The notes under the pieces were generated by a model that saw only the letters and a list, made by a program, of their open reading frames with translations, was not told the origin of the DNA and did not search any database. Shown piece by piece: positions 15,964-25,597 of a stretch of DNA of 64,000 bases. This DNA comes from Vibrio cortegadensis (GTDB lineage Bacteria > Pseudomonadota > Gammaproteobacteria > Enterobacterales > Vibrionaceae). The position numbers were made by a program, and so were the translations under genes. Location: positions 2,232,001 to 2,296,000 of the forward strand of contig NZ_AP025472.1 of NCBI RefSeq assembly GCF_024347395.1, read 5' to 3'. Within the stretch, counting starts at the first letter, position 1, and each line of letters starts with the position of its first letter.

Positions 15964-18048
15964 TTAAGCGTAATAACTGATTCCATCACGCTTTGTAGCG
16001 ACATTCAAATCAAGTTTGACATCTGCATCAAAATTTTCACCATTTTGATCATTATTTGAACCAAAACCTGATGATGCCCCTTCACTTGCAGACGATCCAA
16101 ATTGCCCCTGTTGTTGACCCGAGCTTTGTTGCTGTACTGATGAGTCTGCAAGTTGCAACCCTTGTTGAGCTAACATTTCACGCAGACGAGGTAATGTTTG
16201 CTCAATTATTTCCCTAGCTTGTGGGTTCGATACCGTAAAATGCACATTCGCTAAATCATTATTCATCGTCATACGAATTTGCATTCGACCAAGCTCTGGC
16301 GGGTCGAGTCGAATGTCTAAGTTTTTAAGGTTTTTAGACATCATCATCTGTATTTTTTCTTGAACCTGCTCATTCGCTAACTCTTTTGTTAGCTGCAGCG
16401 GGGCTTGTTGTGCTGCTTGAATTTCAGCACGAGCTTGTGCTGGAGTCGGCGTTCCAGGCTGACCAGATGCAGACGCTATTTGCTGAGCTAATGTATCTGA
16501 AGCTTCATTGCCCGATGACTTGCGCGTTGCCCCTATTGCTCCAGCCCCTAACGCACTTGCTAATGCCGCTTGGCTTGCCGCATTTTTACTGCTCATTCCA
16601 GAAGCCTGTGCCGCGATGTTTAAAGCGTTAGCATCAGTGCTCATCGCTTGCTGTGCTGAAAATTGCCCCATTATCGCTTTATCTGCTGCGCTTTTGTCTA
16701 GGGCCGCTTTTTCAGTCAACACTTTTTCTGTAATGTCATTCTCAGTTAACATCGCTTGAGCAGCTTGCTGCTGATTCAATGCATTATGAACGGATGTGGC
16801 TAATGCACCTTGAGCCCCTTTTGCTGCGATCTGCCCGTCTATTTTCGGTTCCATTGCTGCCATATTTCCCCACTGAATTTCTTGAGGGTTAGCAACAACG
16901 TTGTTGTTAGAGAGTTCATTATTGTTGGGAAGTTCACTACTGGCAGACGCTTTATTTGATAACGAGTTCGTGTCGACTTTATTTGGTGACACAGCAGAAC
17001 TGTTAGCCGCAGATTGGTTAGACAGCGGCTGTTTTGCCAAAAGATCAGTAGCCGGAAGCTCGTTCGATAATAAAATCTGCTCTTCAGCCGCGATCTTACT
17101 TTTTAATACAGCGACCGCTTCCAGCTCTTGTTCAGATAAAGGAACCGTCTCACTTTTCGCAATCAAGGCGTCGAGTTGTTTTTGATCCGCGAATTTAGCG
17201 TCTGTGATAAAAGCTCGTTCTTGCTCTGTTAACTGTACATTTTGTGGTGCCAACTCTTCAGCGACACTCTCTTGCCCACCCGAAGCGGGCACTTTACTGA
17301 CATCCGATACCGTAAGCCTAGGATCTAGCTCTTTCGATATTTCAGTTGTGCCACTCTTCATTAAATCTGAATGGTTAGGACGTGGATTCTGGGTGCTCGT
17401 TTGCGCACTCACCGTTTCAGAAGCACCTTTTGACTGAGGCAATGTTTTGCCGTCTTCTGGTTGAAGCGTTTTATTTGCCTCATCCAGTCGACCAAGCAAT
17501 TCATTTCCTTCATCCATCACCGCCGACACTTTCGATGGATCCGCGCTCTCACCTGCTTTCTGTGCTGGGTTTTGTTCGCTGTTTTTTCCTTGCTGCGCGC
17601 TCATTACCTGATGTTTTGAGCCATCAGACTGCTCAGCCTGAACCGAGTCACCGCTCGTATTAGATGTCTGTTTTACTCCTGGCTCTTCACCAGTAACTGA
17701 CTTTTCATTTGAAGTAAGAGGCGCTTCACTATCAGCAGTGATCTCGCCCTCTTCAGAGGAGACCTCTTTGCTCGCGTTGTCACCGCTCGCTTTACTGCTA
17801 TCGACTTTTTTCTCACCATCAATTTCAGTGTCTGAATCTGAGTCATTAGACGATTTCTCTGACTTCGTTTTTGTTTTTTCTACATCCGATACTTTTGCCT
17901 CTTCACCTTGGCCAAACGCTTCTTTTAGCGTAGCAAAGAAACCTTTCGACTCTGCCGCCTCACTGGAAGAAGATGCGGAACTGCCGCTGCCCTTTTGCAG
18001 AAGGGAAGACTTTGAGCTATCGGAAGTTGATTGAATATTAAGGTTCAT
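15964..18048 (-). CDS. fliK: FliK, hook-length control protein
   Basis: About 694 residues from the ATG at 18048 (MNLNIQSTSDSSKSS); the frame is open to 18129 but the longer form has an unlikely N-terminus. Most of the protein is Ser/Ala/Gln/Asn-rich and disordered, as expected for a molecular ruler. The conserved C-terminal switch domain is at about residues 570-660 (LDIRLDPPELGRMQIRMTM), followed by a Gln/Ser/Gly-rich tail. It heads the fliKLMNOPQR-flhB operon behind its own sigma-54-like promoter. Longer than enteric FliK (about 400), like other Vibrio forms. Confidence 0.93.
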   Translation of the reverse strand: MNLNIQSTSDSSKSSLLQKGSGSSASSSSEAAESKGFFATLKEAFGQGEEAKVSDVEKTKTKSEKSSNDSDSDTEIDGEKKVDSSKASGDNASKEVSSEEGEITADSEAPLTSNEKSVTGEEPGVKQTSNTSGDSVQAEQSDGSKHQVMSAQQGKNSEQNPAQKAGESADPSKVSAVMDEGNELLGRLDEANKTLQPEDGKTLPQSKGASETVSAQTSTQNPRPNHSDLMKSGTTEISKELDPRLTVSDVSKVPASGGQESVAEELAPQNVQLTEQERAFITDAKFADQKQLDALIAKSETVPLSEQELEAVAVLKSKIAAEEQILLSNELPATDLLAKQPLSNQSAANSSAVSPNKVDTNSLSNKASASSELPNNNELSNNNVVANPQEIQWGNMAAMEPKIDGQIAAKGAQGALATSVHNALNQQQAAQAMLTENDITEKVLTEKAALDKSAADKAIMGQFSAQQAMSTDANALNIAAQASGMSSKNAASQAALASALGAGAIGATRKSSGNEASDTLAQQIASASGQPGTPTPAQARAEIQAAQQAPLQLTKELANEQVQEKIQMMMSKNLKNLDIRLDPPELGRMQIRMTMNNDLANVHFTVSNPQAREIIEQTLPRLREMLAQQGLQLADSSVQQQSSGQQQGQFGSSASEGASSGFGSNNDQNGENFDADVKLDLNVATKRDGISYYA

Positions 18049-18179
18049 GTCAAAGGCTCTCACAAAAAAGTTTTCTGATTGAAATCGTTCTATTTCACAC
18101 CAAGTGAAGGACCACACGTACTGAGCCAAGAGCAGAAGCAGCTAAAACATTGACAAAATACAATTGCAACTGAAAACTT

Positions 18180-18195
18180 TGCAAAAAATGAGCCA
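18180..18195 (-). promoter_or_regulatory. sigma-54 promoter of fliK
   Basis: Minus strand reads TGGCTCATTTTTTGCA, a near-consensus -24/-12 site with exact spacing, giving a start about 120 bases before the fliK ATG. It splits fliK-flhB from fliEFGHIJ as a separate unit, in line with the class III assignment of this operon in V. cholerae. Confidence 0.8.
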
Positions 18196-18234
18196 GTTAA
18201 CGGAAAGCTTCGCTATTAAATTGATAAGGAGGGA

Positions 18235-18255
18235 GAACCATTATTAAAATGGTTC
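18235..18255 (-). other. hairpin between fliJ and fliK
   Basis: Inverted repeat GAACCATT-attaa-AATGGTTC (8-bp perfect arms, 5-base loop), 40 bases after the fliJ stop and before the fliK promoter. There is no T-tract, so it may be a weak terminator or an RNA-processing/stability hairpin of the fliE operon message. Confidence 0.45.
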
Positions 18256-18295
18256 ATCAAATAGGGTATCGGTGTGATGACATGAAAGAAAAATA

Positions 18296-18739
18296 TCAGA
18301 AATGCGATTTCTTTCGGCTATACAGCAGTGTAGAGAACTCATCCATCTGTTTTTGGTCTCTTTTCTCTTCGAGTTGTCGCTTCTCTGTCTCTTTCTTCTC
18401 CATCAACCACTCGTAGGATTTGCATTGCTTTCGCATTTCTAGCCAGTACTCTTGGCAATTATCTACTTGGTTTTTGAAGTGAGATTCTGCGTCTCTCTGT
18501 TTTGATAAGGTTTCATCAAGCTGAGTTAAGAAGCGATTCAAGTGCCCATATTGGCTTGCGGTAAGGCCGTTTTTGCCACGCTCAATCAACTGCTGACAAT
18601 AATCCAATCGATACTGTTCTATCTGGGCCACTTGCTTGTAGTAATCTTCCAGCTCGATATTGGCTTGATTCAGTGCCATTTGAGCTTGGTTTTGCTTCTC
18701 TTTCGCCTGCTCAAGTAAGAAATCTAGTGCATTATCCAT
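18296..18739 (-). CDS. fliJ: FliJ, export-apparatus stalk/chaperone-escort protein
   Basis: A 147-residue, almost wholly coiled-coil protein rich in Gln, Glu and Lys. It lies directly after fliI (6 bases). FliJ sits in the FliI hexamer like the gamma subunit of F1-ATPase and contacts FlhA. Recognition rests on position, size and coiled-coil character plus the FliJ-like start MDNALDFLLEQAKEKQNQAQ. Confidence 0.93.
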   Translation of the reverse strand: MDNALDFLLEQAKEKQNQAQMALNQANIELEDYYKQVAQIEQYRLDYCQQLIERGKNGLTASQYGHLNRFLTQLDETLSKQRDAESHFKNQVDNCQEYWLEMRKQCKSYEWLMEKKETEKRQLEEKRDQKQMDEFSTLLYSRKKSHF

Positions 18740-18745
18740 AACTTA

Positions 18746-20068
18746 CTACCCTCCGAGAACATGCTTCAACATGTTGACACACATATCGTAAGGTACGCTC
18801 TCTTTCATTTTCTGCTGCAAATACTCATCAAGTTTAGGTTTCAATGTAAAGGCACCATCAATGGCGGGATCGGTCCCTGGTTTATAGGCACCAATCGACA
18901 CTAAATCTTGGTTTTTACGGCAAATTGAGAGTACTTGTCTCACCGCTTTTGACATCAACATATGTTCATCAGTGGTGATTTGCGGCATCACACGACTCAC
19001 AGATCGTTCAACATCAATCGCAGGGTAATGACCTGCATCCGCCATTTCACGAGACAGTACAATGTGTCCATCAAGGATTGCTCGTGAAGCATCTGCAATT
19101 GGATCTTGTAGGTCATCACCTTCGGTTAAAACGGTGAAAAAGGCGGTAATAGATCCCTGATCTTGGCTTCCGTTACCCGCTCGTTCTACTAAGGCTGGTA
19201 GTTTTGCAAAAACAGAAGGTGGATAACCTTTCGTTGCCGGAGGTTCTCCAACAGACAGAGCAATTTCACGCTGAGCTTGAGCAAAACGCGTCAATGAATC
19301 CATCAACAGTAGAACGTCTAACCCTTGATCACGAAAGTACTCCGCAATCGTCAGAGCGGTTTGGCAACCTTTTAATCGCATCAGTGCCGAGGAGTCAGCA
19401 GGAGCAGCAACTACCACGGATCGTTTACGCCCATCTTCTCCAAGAATCTCTTCAATGAACTCTTTAACTTCCCGTCCACGTTCACCAATTAACCCTACCA
19501 CAACAACCTGCGCGGTCGTGCCTCGCGTCATCATCCCTAGGGTTACGGATTTACCCACACCTGAACCAGCAAAGAGGCCAATACGTTGTCCTTTACCGAC
19601 AGTAAGAAGCCCATTAATCGCTTTTAAACCAACATCCAAAGGTTCAGAAATTGGTTTACGTGCCAGAGGGTTGATCGGAACTGCGTTTAGTGGAGCTCGA
19701 TTTTCAGTATAAATAGCACCTAAACCATCAAGTGGGTTCCCAACACCATCGATGACACGGCCTAATAGTTCCATCCCAACAGGCAACCCACTTTCTCGGG
19801 TTAAAGGCGTCACTTTTGCACCGGGCAAAATACCGGATATCTGTTCACTTGGCATAAGGAATAAGTTGTCATTAGCAAAACCAACGACTTCTGCCTCCAT
19901 CACGCCAGACATGGTTTCCACATGACACAAACTGCCGACTGGTGCTCGGCAACCTGTCGCTTCAAGAGTTAACCCAACAACACGTACTAGCTTACCAGAA
20001 GCGATTGGACGACTGGTTAGCCCTTCGACTTTATATTGTTCAAGTCTTTCTGCCAGCGCCAACATCAC
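18746..20068 (-). CDS. fliI: FliI, flagellum-specific export ATPase
   Basis: A 440-residue F1-beta-like ATPase. Walker A is GLFAGSGVGKSVTLGM, Walker B is LLLMDSLTRFAQAQREI, and the family sequences PTKGYPPSVFAKLPALVERAG and GHIVLSREMADAGHYPAID are present. It powers or primes flagellar type III export with FliH and FliJ. It overlaps fliH by 4 bases (20065-20068), indicating coupled translation. Confidence 0.97.
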   Translation of the reverse strand: MMLALAERLEQYKVEGLTSRPIASGKLVRVVGLTLEATGCRAPVGSLCHVETMSGVMEAEVVGFANDNLFLMPSEQISGILPGAKVTPLTRESGLPVGMELLGRVIDGVGNPLDGLGAIYTENRAPLNAVPINPLARKPISEPLDVGLKAINGLLTVGKGQRIGLFAGSGVGKSVTLGMMTRGTTAQVVVVGLIGERGREVKEFIEEILGEDGRKRSVVVAAPADSSALMRLKGCQTALTIAEYFRDQGLDVLLLMDSLTRFAQAQREIALSVGEPPATKGYPPSVFAKLPALVERAGNGSQDQGSITAFFTVLTEGDDLQDPIADASRAILDGHIVLSREMADAGHYPAIDVERSVSRVMPQITTDEHMLMSKAVRQVLSICRKNQDLVSIGAYKPGTDPAIDGAFTLKPKLDEYLQQKMKESVPYDMCVNMLKHVLGG

Positions 20069-20865
20069 GAGTGTCCTTGATGTCGGTTAGCGCCACAAAA
20101 ACCTTGGATCACAGTATGAATACGATCTTCCATTCGATAATTAACGCTCGATTCTCCAGCTTCGATCTCCACGTCTCCGCGGTTTAACGCAGGCTCTGAC
20201 GCTAACGACCAATTACGGCAATCAAGTTCGTTATCACCATAAGCGGCATGCACTATCGCGACATCTTCAGGGTTTAACTTAATGGTGATCGCATGTCCAG
20301 ATATCGGCAAGGCTTCAACTGACTCTTTAAGGGTATCGAGAATGATCTGTGGATTAGTTTGGACTTCAACGTGGACGACCTCTTTTACCAAGGTCAATAC
20401 CATATCAACAAGCTGTTTTTCTACCTGAGCATTCATTAATTCAAGTGGCTGAGCAAATTGATTGGCTAATCCCATAAAGATACTCACTTGTTGCTGGATG
20501 TACTCTTGTCCAGCAGTCACGCCTTCAAGCTTTCCAGCTTCATTGCCTTCGGAATGGCCCGCTTCGAAACCCTCTTCTTTACCCTTTTCATAACCTTGTT
20601 TAAAGCCAGCTTCTTGCCCTTGATGCAATCCATCTTGGTAAGCGCCTTGCTTGATCAATTCAATCTGTTCTTCGGTGAGTTCTAAAGGAGCCTCTGGTTC
20701 GGGTTCATCAAAATCAGGCATCCAACCGGGATCGTAATTAAACGCGGTATCTTTCGCTTGTTTATTTATTTCAGCCCCATAATCGGGCAGACCCCACTTT
20801 TTAGGTTGCTCAATGTTTTCATCTTCATCGGGGCGTAAGAAGCCTCTTTTTCTTTCACCTGACAT
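20065..20865 (-). CDS. fliH: FliH, negative regulator/peripheral stalk of FliI
   Basis: About 266 residues from the ATG at 20865 (MSGERKRGFLRPDEDENIEQ); the frame extends to 20934 but that extension is unlike known FliH. The middle has the family's glycine-repeat segment (GAYQDGLHQGQEAGFKQGYE, continuing with GKEEGFEAGHSEGNEAGK), GxxxG-type helix-packing repeats, followed by a C-terminal FliI-binding domain. FliH links FliI to FliN. Confidence 0.93.
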   Translation of the reverse strand: MSGERKRGFLRPDEDENIEQPKKWGLPDYGAEINKQAKDTAFNYDPGWMPDFDEPEPEAPLELTEEQIELIKQGAYQDGLHQGQEAGFKQGYEKGKEEGFEAGHSEGNEAGKLEGVTAGQEYIQQQVSIFMGLANQFAQPLELMNAQVEKQLVDMVLTLVKEVVHVEVQTNPQIILDTLKESVEALPISGHAITIKLNPEDVAIVHAAYGDNELDCRNWSLASEPALNRGDVEIEAGESSVNYRMEDRIHTVIQGFCGANRHQGHS

Positions 20866-20952
20866 ATTGATACCTGTATAAAATGGAATTGGGGAATTTG
20901 GATTAACGTACAAACAATAATAATGAAGCCTCACGAGGAGGCTTCAGGGTCT

Positions 20953-22008
20953 TTATAAGAACTCGTCTGCGCCGCCAGATAGCATAATCTCACCACTATC
21001 AGCCAAACGCCTCGCAACAGTAAGAATCTCTTTCTGAGCAGATTCAACATCGGCAACACGAACAGGTGGCATCGCCTCGATATCATCACGCATCATATCA
21101 GCTGCACGTTTAGACATGTTCTTGAAGATCTTCTCACGCAAGCCTTCGTCAGCACCTTTAAGAGCACGTTGTAGTACGTCTTGTGGTACATCACGTAGAA
21201 GTTTCTGAACGCCTTGATCATCCACTTCGATAAGGTTTTCAAATACAAACATGAGGTCTTGAATTTGAGTGGCCATATCTTCATCTTGATCTCGGATTTG
21301 ATCCATCAAGATGCCTTCAACGCTGTTATCCATGTAGTTCATGATTTCAGCAGCGGCTTTCAGGCCACCAATTTTCGCGGCTTGAGCACCTGCTTGACCA
21401 GCGAACTGTTTCTCCATGATCTCATTTAGCTCTGCCAACGCTGAAGGTTGTACTTCTTCAAGGTTAGCAATACGCATCATTAAGTCTAGGCGTACACGCT
21501 CAGGGAATTGAGACAGTATTTCGGCTGACTGATCCGACTCCAAGTAAGAGAGTACAATAGTTTGGATCTGCGGGTGCTCATTGATAATGATACTTGCCAC
21601 TTGTCTTGGATCCATCCATTTGAGTGAATCCAGACCTTTTGAACCTGTACCCAGTAAGATTTGATCAACTAAGTTATTCGCTTTATCTTCACCAAGTGCG
21701 GCAACCAGTGCATTACGCATGAAGTCTTCGCTACCCATACCGATATTGGTGTATTTCTGGATATCTTCGAGGAATGCACGGTGCACAGCCCCAACCTTCT
21801 CTTGGCTCAAATCATTGGCTTTTGCCATCGCACTACCAACTCGTTGGACTTGCTTTGGCTCAAGATGACGGATAATGCCCGCAGCATCTTCTTCATTAAG
21901 GCTCAATAAAAGAATAGCGGCTTTTTCATCACCACTGATCCCTGAAATATCAACTTCAGTTCCAGCGCCATCAGCGCCTTCTTCTTGGTTTACGAGTTCG
22001 TTAGGCAT
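20953..22008 (-). CDS. fliG: FliG, flagellar motor switch protein (torque-generating rotor subunit)
   Basis: A 351-residue protein. The N-terminal domain binds FliF; the armadillo-like middle domain contains the EHPQ motif (IINEHPQIQT); the C-terminal domain has the charged rotor helix (LREKIFKNMSKRAADMMRDD) that contacts PomA. It overlaps fliF by 8 bases. Length and motifs are ordinary for Vibrio. Confidence 0.97.
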   Translation of the reverse strand: MPNELVNQEEGADGAGTEVDISGISGDEKAAILLLSLNEEDAAGIIRHLEPKQVQRVGSAMAKANDLSQEKVGAVHRAFLEDIQKYTNIGMGSEDFMRNALVAALGEDKANNLVDQILLGTGSKGLDSLKWMDPRQVASIIINEHPQIQTIVLSYLESDQSAEILSQFPERVRLDLMMRIANLEEVQPSALAELNEIMEKQFAGQAGAQAAKIGGLKAAAEIMNYMDNSVEGILMDQIRDQDEDMATQIQDLMFVFENLIEVDDQGVQKLLRDVPQDVLQRALKGADEGLREKIFKNMSKRAADMMRDDIEAMPPVRVADVESAQKEILTVARRLADSGEIMLSGGADEFL

Positions 22009-23743
22009 CCATCATCCAATTTTTCACAACTTGAGCAGCAAGCTCTGGTTCATTCGCGACAAGAGCACGAACAGCTTTAAGTACATCTTCATCTTTATGT
22101 AGATTTGGTAAATCGATACCTGAGCCAAATTCGAACAGCTCACCGCCTTCGATATCACCACCAATTAGGCTAGTTTCGCCATCGCTACCGATAGGCAAAC
22201 CATCTGGGCCGTACATTGGATCTTCATCTTCTTCCGCAGGGTTAAGCAATTTCTTCATTGCTGGGCGAACCAGTACAAGAATCACAACGATGATAACCAA
22301 CGCGCTTGCAAACCAACGGATCCAGTCATTAAAGTTCGGGTGTTCCCAAATTGGAACATCAGCGATTATGTCTGCCTCTTGAACGGCAAACTTCACGCTT
22401 AATACGTTAATTAAATCGCCTCGCGCTTCACTGAAACCAACCGTACCAATAAGTATTTGTCTGATGGTATCAATTTCGCTAGAAGTTAATGGTGTATAAG
22501 TGACTTCACCTGTTTCAGTATTAATTGAGCTGTGCTCTTTAATTGCCACCGATACCGTTTGACGATTAACAACGCCCGTCTGTTTTCGCTCGTGGCTGAT
22601 CGTAGTATCAAGCTCAAAATTTCGAGTCGCTTCTTTATGGACAGAGCCTTGACCTAATATTGAACCATCTTTCATCTGAGCAACGTCTTGTGGAATTGAA
22701 GCATCAGCAGGTGGCTGGTTACTCAACGCACCAGGAACACCCGCAACCACATTGCCATTGTTATAATCTTCAAGGGTATATTCACTTCGAGTCGCCGGTG
22801 TACCAGGATCAAAGCGTTTACGCGTTTGTTCTACCGCGCTGAAATCAAGTTCGATATCCACTTGAGAAGTATAGTTACCAAGCCCTAAAATTGGGATAAG
22901 TACGGAGTCTATTTTTTCTCTTAGCTCTTGCTCTTGATTACGTTCTAACTCTTGCTCTTTACGACGAGCACTTGATAGTGGATCTTGTGAGCCTGAACTT
23001 AATAAGCGTCCGTGTTGATCTGTCACCGTGATACGCGATGTTTTCATACCAGGTACGGCACTCGCCACCATATCAACCACAGAGTCTATTTCTTGCTGAC
23101 GTAAATTTGCGCCCATACTAAGAGTTAAAACAACCGATGCTGACGCGTCTTGGCTATGTCGAACAAAAACACTCTGTTTAGGTAGTGCCAATAGAACTTT
23201 CGCTTTTCTCACTTGCTTCATCTGTTCTATTGCTTTGGCAAGTTGACGTTCACGGCTTAACTTGAGACGCTCTTTTTCCAAGCGTTGAGATACACCAAAA
23301 CCCATATCTTGTAACAGGATATCATCGCCTTCATTTCTGGCTTGATTCACTCCTGCTCGAACCATATTGAGTTTTAATGAACTGTATTCACTAGCTGGAA
23401 CCTGAATGGTATTCCCATCCAATCGGTATTCGATTTTTTGCTGATCAAGATAATCAAGTACTGGGATCATCTCTTCGGTTTCATAAGCACCAAGCGGTCG
23501 CATCTCTGGCTCTTTGACCCAGAAAAAAAGCATCACAATCAACGCGACACAGATTGAGATTGAGAGAACCAGTACCACTTGTCTTAGAAGATCGAGATCA
23601 CCAACAGCCATATCAAATTTAGACGAACTGCGCTCATCTAAATCTGGATTCTGTCCATCTAAATGGTTATCAGACGACGCCATCAATGCACTGTCAGCTC
23701 CATCTGTCACGGTTAAGTCTGTAGAATTATTATCGTCAGCCAC
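22001..23743 (-). CDS. fliF: FliF, MS-ring protein
   Basis: A 580-residue inner-membrane ring protein with two membrane segments (about residues 53-73 and 475-495), a periplasmic YscJ/FliF domain (QRLEKERLKLSRERQLAKAI, KVLLALPKQSVFVR) and a C-terminal FliG-binding tail (LVANEPELAAQVVKNWM). It is assembled at the pole under FlhF. It overlaps fliG by 8 bases. Confidence 0.97.
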   Translation of the reverse strand: MADDNNSTDLTVTDGADSALMASSDNHLDGQNPDLDERSSSKFDMAVGDLDLLRQVVLVLSISICVALIVMLFFWVKEPEMRPLGAYETEEMIPVLDYLDQQKIEYRLDGNTIQVPASEYSSLKLNMVRAGVNQARNEGDDILLQDMGFGVSQRLEKERLKLSRERQLAKAIEQMKQVRKAKVLLALPKQSVFVRHSQDASASVVLTLSMGANLRQQEIDSVVDMVASAVPGMKTSRITVTDQHGRLLSSGSQDPLSSARRKEQELERNQEQELREKIDSVLIPILGLGNYTSQVDIELDFSAVEQTRKRFDPGTPATRSEYTLEDYNNGNVVAGVPGALSNQPPADASIPQDVAQMKDGSILGQGSVHKEATRNFELDTTISHERKQTGVVNRQTVSVAIKEHSSINTETGEVTYTPLTSSEIDTIRQILIGTVGFSEARGDLINVLSVKFAVQEADIIADVPIWEHPNFNDWIRWFASALVIIVVILVLVRPAMKKLLNPAEEDEDPMYGPDGLPIGSDGETSLIGGDIEGGELFEFGSGIDLPNLHKDEDVLKAVRALVANEPELAAQVVKNWMMDA

Positions 23744-23760
23744 TATTTACTACCCAAAAT

Positions 23761-24072
23761 TTATACCGGCATATTCATCAATTCTTTGTAAGAGTCCACC
23801 AGCTTATTTCTAATCTGAATGGTCGCATCAAAGGCAACACCTGATTTATTTCTAGCGATCATGACATCTGAAAGTGAGACATCTTCATCACCGCGATCAA
23901 ACCGCATTTGTAAGTTACCTGATGTCTTTTGTAATGAATTCACATTATTAATGGCTTGATTCAACATATCACCGAAGTCAATTCCGGCTTGCTTTCCCGT
24001 CACCGCAGGTCTGCTGTTTGTTGCTTCTAGCATCATGGTTTGCATTTCACCTTGTAAACCATCAATTCTCAT
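23761..24072 (-). CDS. fliE: FliE, MS-ring/rod junction protein
   Basis: About 103 residues from the ATG at 24072, which has GAGGT 5 bases upstream; an in-frame TTG at 24090 is less likely. The start MRIDGLQGEM and end QIRNKLVDSYKELMNMPV are typical. FliE joins the MS ring to the rod and helps rod export. First gene of fliEFGHIJ, behind a sigma-54-like promoter. Confidence 0.95.
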   Translation of the reverse strand: MRIDGLQGEMQTMMLEATNSRPAVTGKQAGIDFGDMLNQAINNVNSLQKTSGNLQMRFDRGDEDVSLSDVMIARNKSGVAFDATIQIRNKLVDSYKELMNMPV

Positions 24073-24125
24073 TCTTACCTCAGAAGCCAAAGTTTTGACT
24101 ATTCGTTATGCCCTAATATTGACAG

Positions 24126-24141
24126 AGCAAATTATATGCCA
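24126..24141 (-). promoter_or_regulatory. sigma-54 promoter of fliE operon
   Basis: Minus strand reads TGGCATATAATTTGCT with GG and GC in exact -24/-12 register, about 42 bases of leader before the fliE ATG. fliE is a known FlrA/sigma-54 class II operon in Vibrio. Confidence 0.8.
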
Positions 24142-24190
24142 TTCCTAATATGGTACAGCAAATTCCATTTATAGTGATTGTTTACTGATA

Positions 24191-25597
24191 CTAATTTGGA
24201 ATATCTATCCCAGCATCACGCATCTTAGCGAGTTTATAGCGTAAGGTTCTCGGGCTAATACCTAACTTATCCGCCATCTCTTTGCGCTTACCATTACACT
24301 CAATTAAGGTTTCAAGGATGATAGCGTACTCTTGATCTCGCAATTCACCACCTAACCCTTCACTCGGTATTTTTGCAACCGATGCATCCGCTTCTGCGAT
24401 AGGTTTAATTTCAGGTGTGGCTATATTACCTTCAGATACAATATTTTGCAGGCTAGTAGCGTCTGCCCAATCAACGCCTTCTAATAAAATATGATCACAG
24501 GTAATGTTTGATTGCTCGCTTAAAATCAATGCTCGCTGAACAACATTATCAAGCTCTCTGACATTCCCTGGCCATGGGTACTGGAGTAGTTTATTGATCG
24601 CATCAGGTGAAACCGTCGGAACCGCCAAACCTAACTTGGTACAGTGGCGCTCAACAAGGTGTTTAGCCAATGGTTCGATGTCACCTTTACGCTCACAAAG
24701 CGCAGGCCACGTAATTGGGAAAACATTCAAGCGGTAGTACAAGTCTTCACGAAAGTTACCTTCTGACACGTATGTCTTCAAATCTCGGTTACTGGTCGCT
24801 AGTACTCGAACATCTAACTTAATGCTTTTGCGACTGCCCAAACGTTCCACTTCTCTCTCTTGAAGTACACGTAACAGCTTAGCTTGTAAGTTCATGTCCA
24901 TTTCACTGATTTCATCAAGTAAAATGGTGCCACCTTGAGCTTGTTCGAATTTTCCAGGGCACGCCTGAATTGCGCCAGTAAATGCCCCTTTTTCATAACC
25001 AAACAAGGTTGCTTCTAGCATGTTATCGGGGATCGCGGCACAGTTAATCGCTATAAATGGGCCATCTTTACGATTTGAGGCGTTATGAATATAGCGTGAC
25101 ATGACCTCTTTGCCTGAACCACTAGGCCCCAAAACCATCACGTTCGCATCAGTTTTTGCGACTTTTTCAGCAAGTACTAATAATTTTAAACTTTTTTCAT
25201 CGGCAACAATCGCATCGCCATTATCATCAGATTTTACAGGCGCATAACGGCTCACCATATTGAGCAATACTTCAGGGGCAAAAGGTTTTGCCATGTAGTC
25301 AATCGCGCCTTCTTTCATTGCGGCAACGGCATCTTCAATATTGGCATAAGCCGTCATAAGTAAAACAGGCAGATTTGGCCAATGCTGCTTAATATTGCGC
25401 AGCAGTGCTAACCCTCCCATTCCCGCCATTTGGACATCGGAGACCACAATATCAACTTGGTTCGCTTTAAGTTTAACTAAAGCATCTTCTGCACAATCGG
25501 CCTCTAGCCATTCATACCCTGCGAGTGCCAAGGTATCAACGAGAGCCTCACGTAGACCTTCGTCATCTTCTACGATTAACACTTTGCTTTGAGCCAT
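24191..25597 (-). CDS. flrC: FlrC (FlaM), sigma-54-dependent response regulator of middle flagellar genes
   Basis: A 468-residue NtrC-type activator: receiver domain (IVEDDEGL, VVSDVQMAGMGG), AAA+ domain with Walker A LGPSGSGKE, the sigma-54 contact loop GAFTGA, Walker B GGTILLDEISEMD, arginine-finger region, and a C-terminal Fis-type helix-turn-helix (KEMADKLGISPRTLRYKLAK). It is phosphorylated by FlrB and activates flaA and hook/rod operons. It overlaps flrB by one base (TAATG-type junction). Confidence 0.96.
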   Translation of the reverse strand: MAQSKVLIVEDDEGLREALVDTLALAGYEWLEADCAEDALVKLKANQVDIVVSDVQMAGMGGLALLRNIKQHWPNLPVLLMTAYANIEDAVAAMKEGAIDYMAKPFAPEVLLNMVSRYAPVKSDDNGDAIVADEKSLKLLVLAEKVAKTDANVMVLGPSGSGKEVMSRYIHNASNRKDGPFIAINCAAIPDNMLEATLFGYEKGAFTGAIQACPGKFEQAQGGTILLDEISEMDMNLQAKLLRVLQEREVERLGSRKSIKLDVRVLATSNRDLKTYVSEGNFREDLYYRLNVFPITWPALCERKGDIEPLAKHLVERHCTKLGLAVPTVSPDAINKLLQYPWPGNVRELDNVVQRALILSEQSNITCDHILLEGVDWADATSLQNIVSEGNIATPEIKPIAEADASVAKIPSEGLGGELRDQEYAIILETLIECNGKRKEMADKLGISPRTLRYKLAKMRDAGIDIPN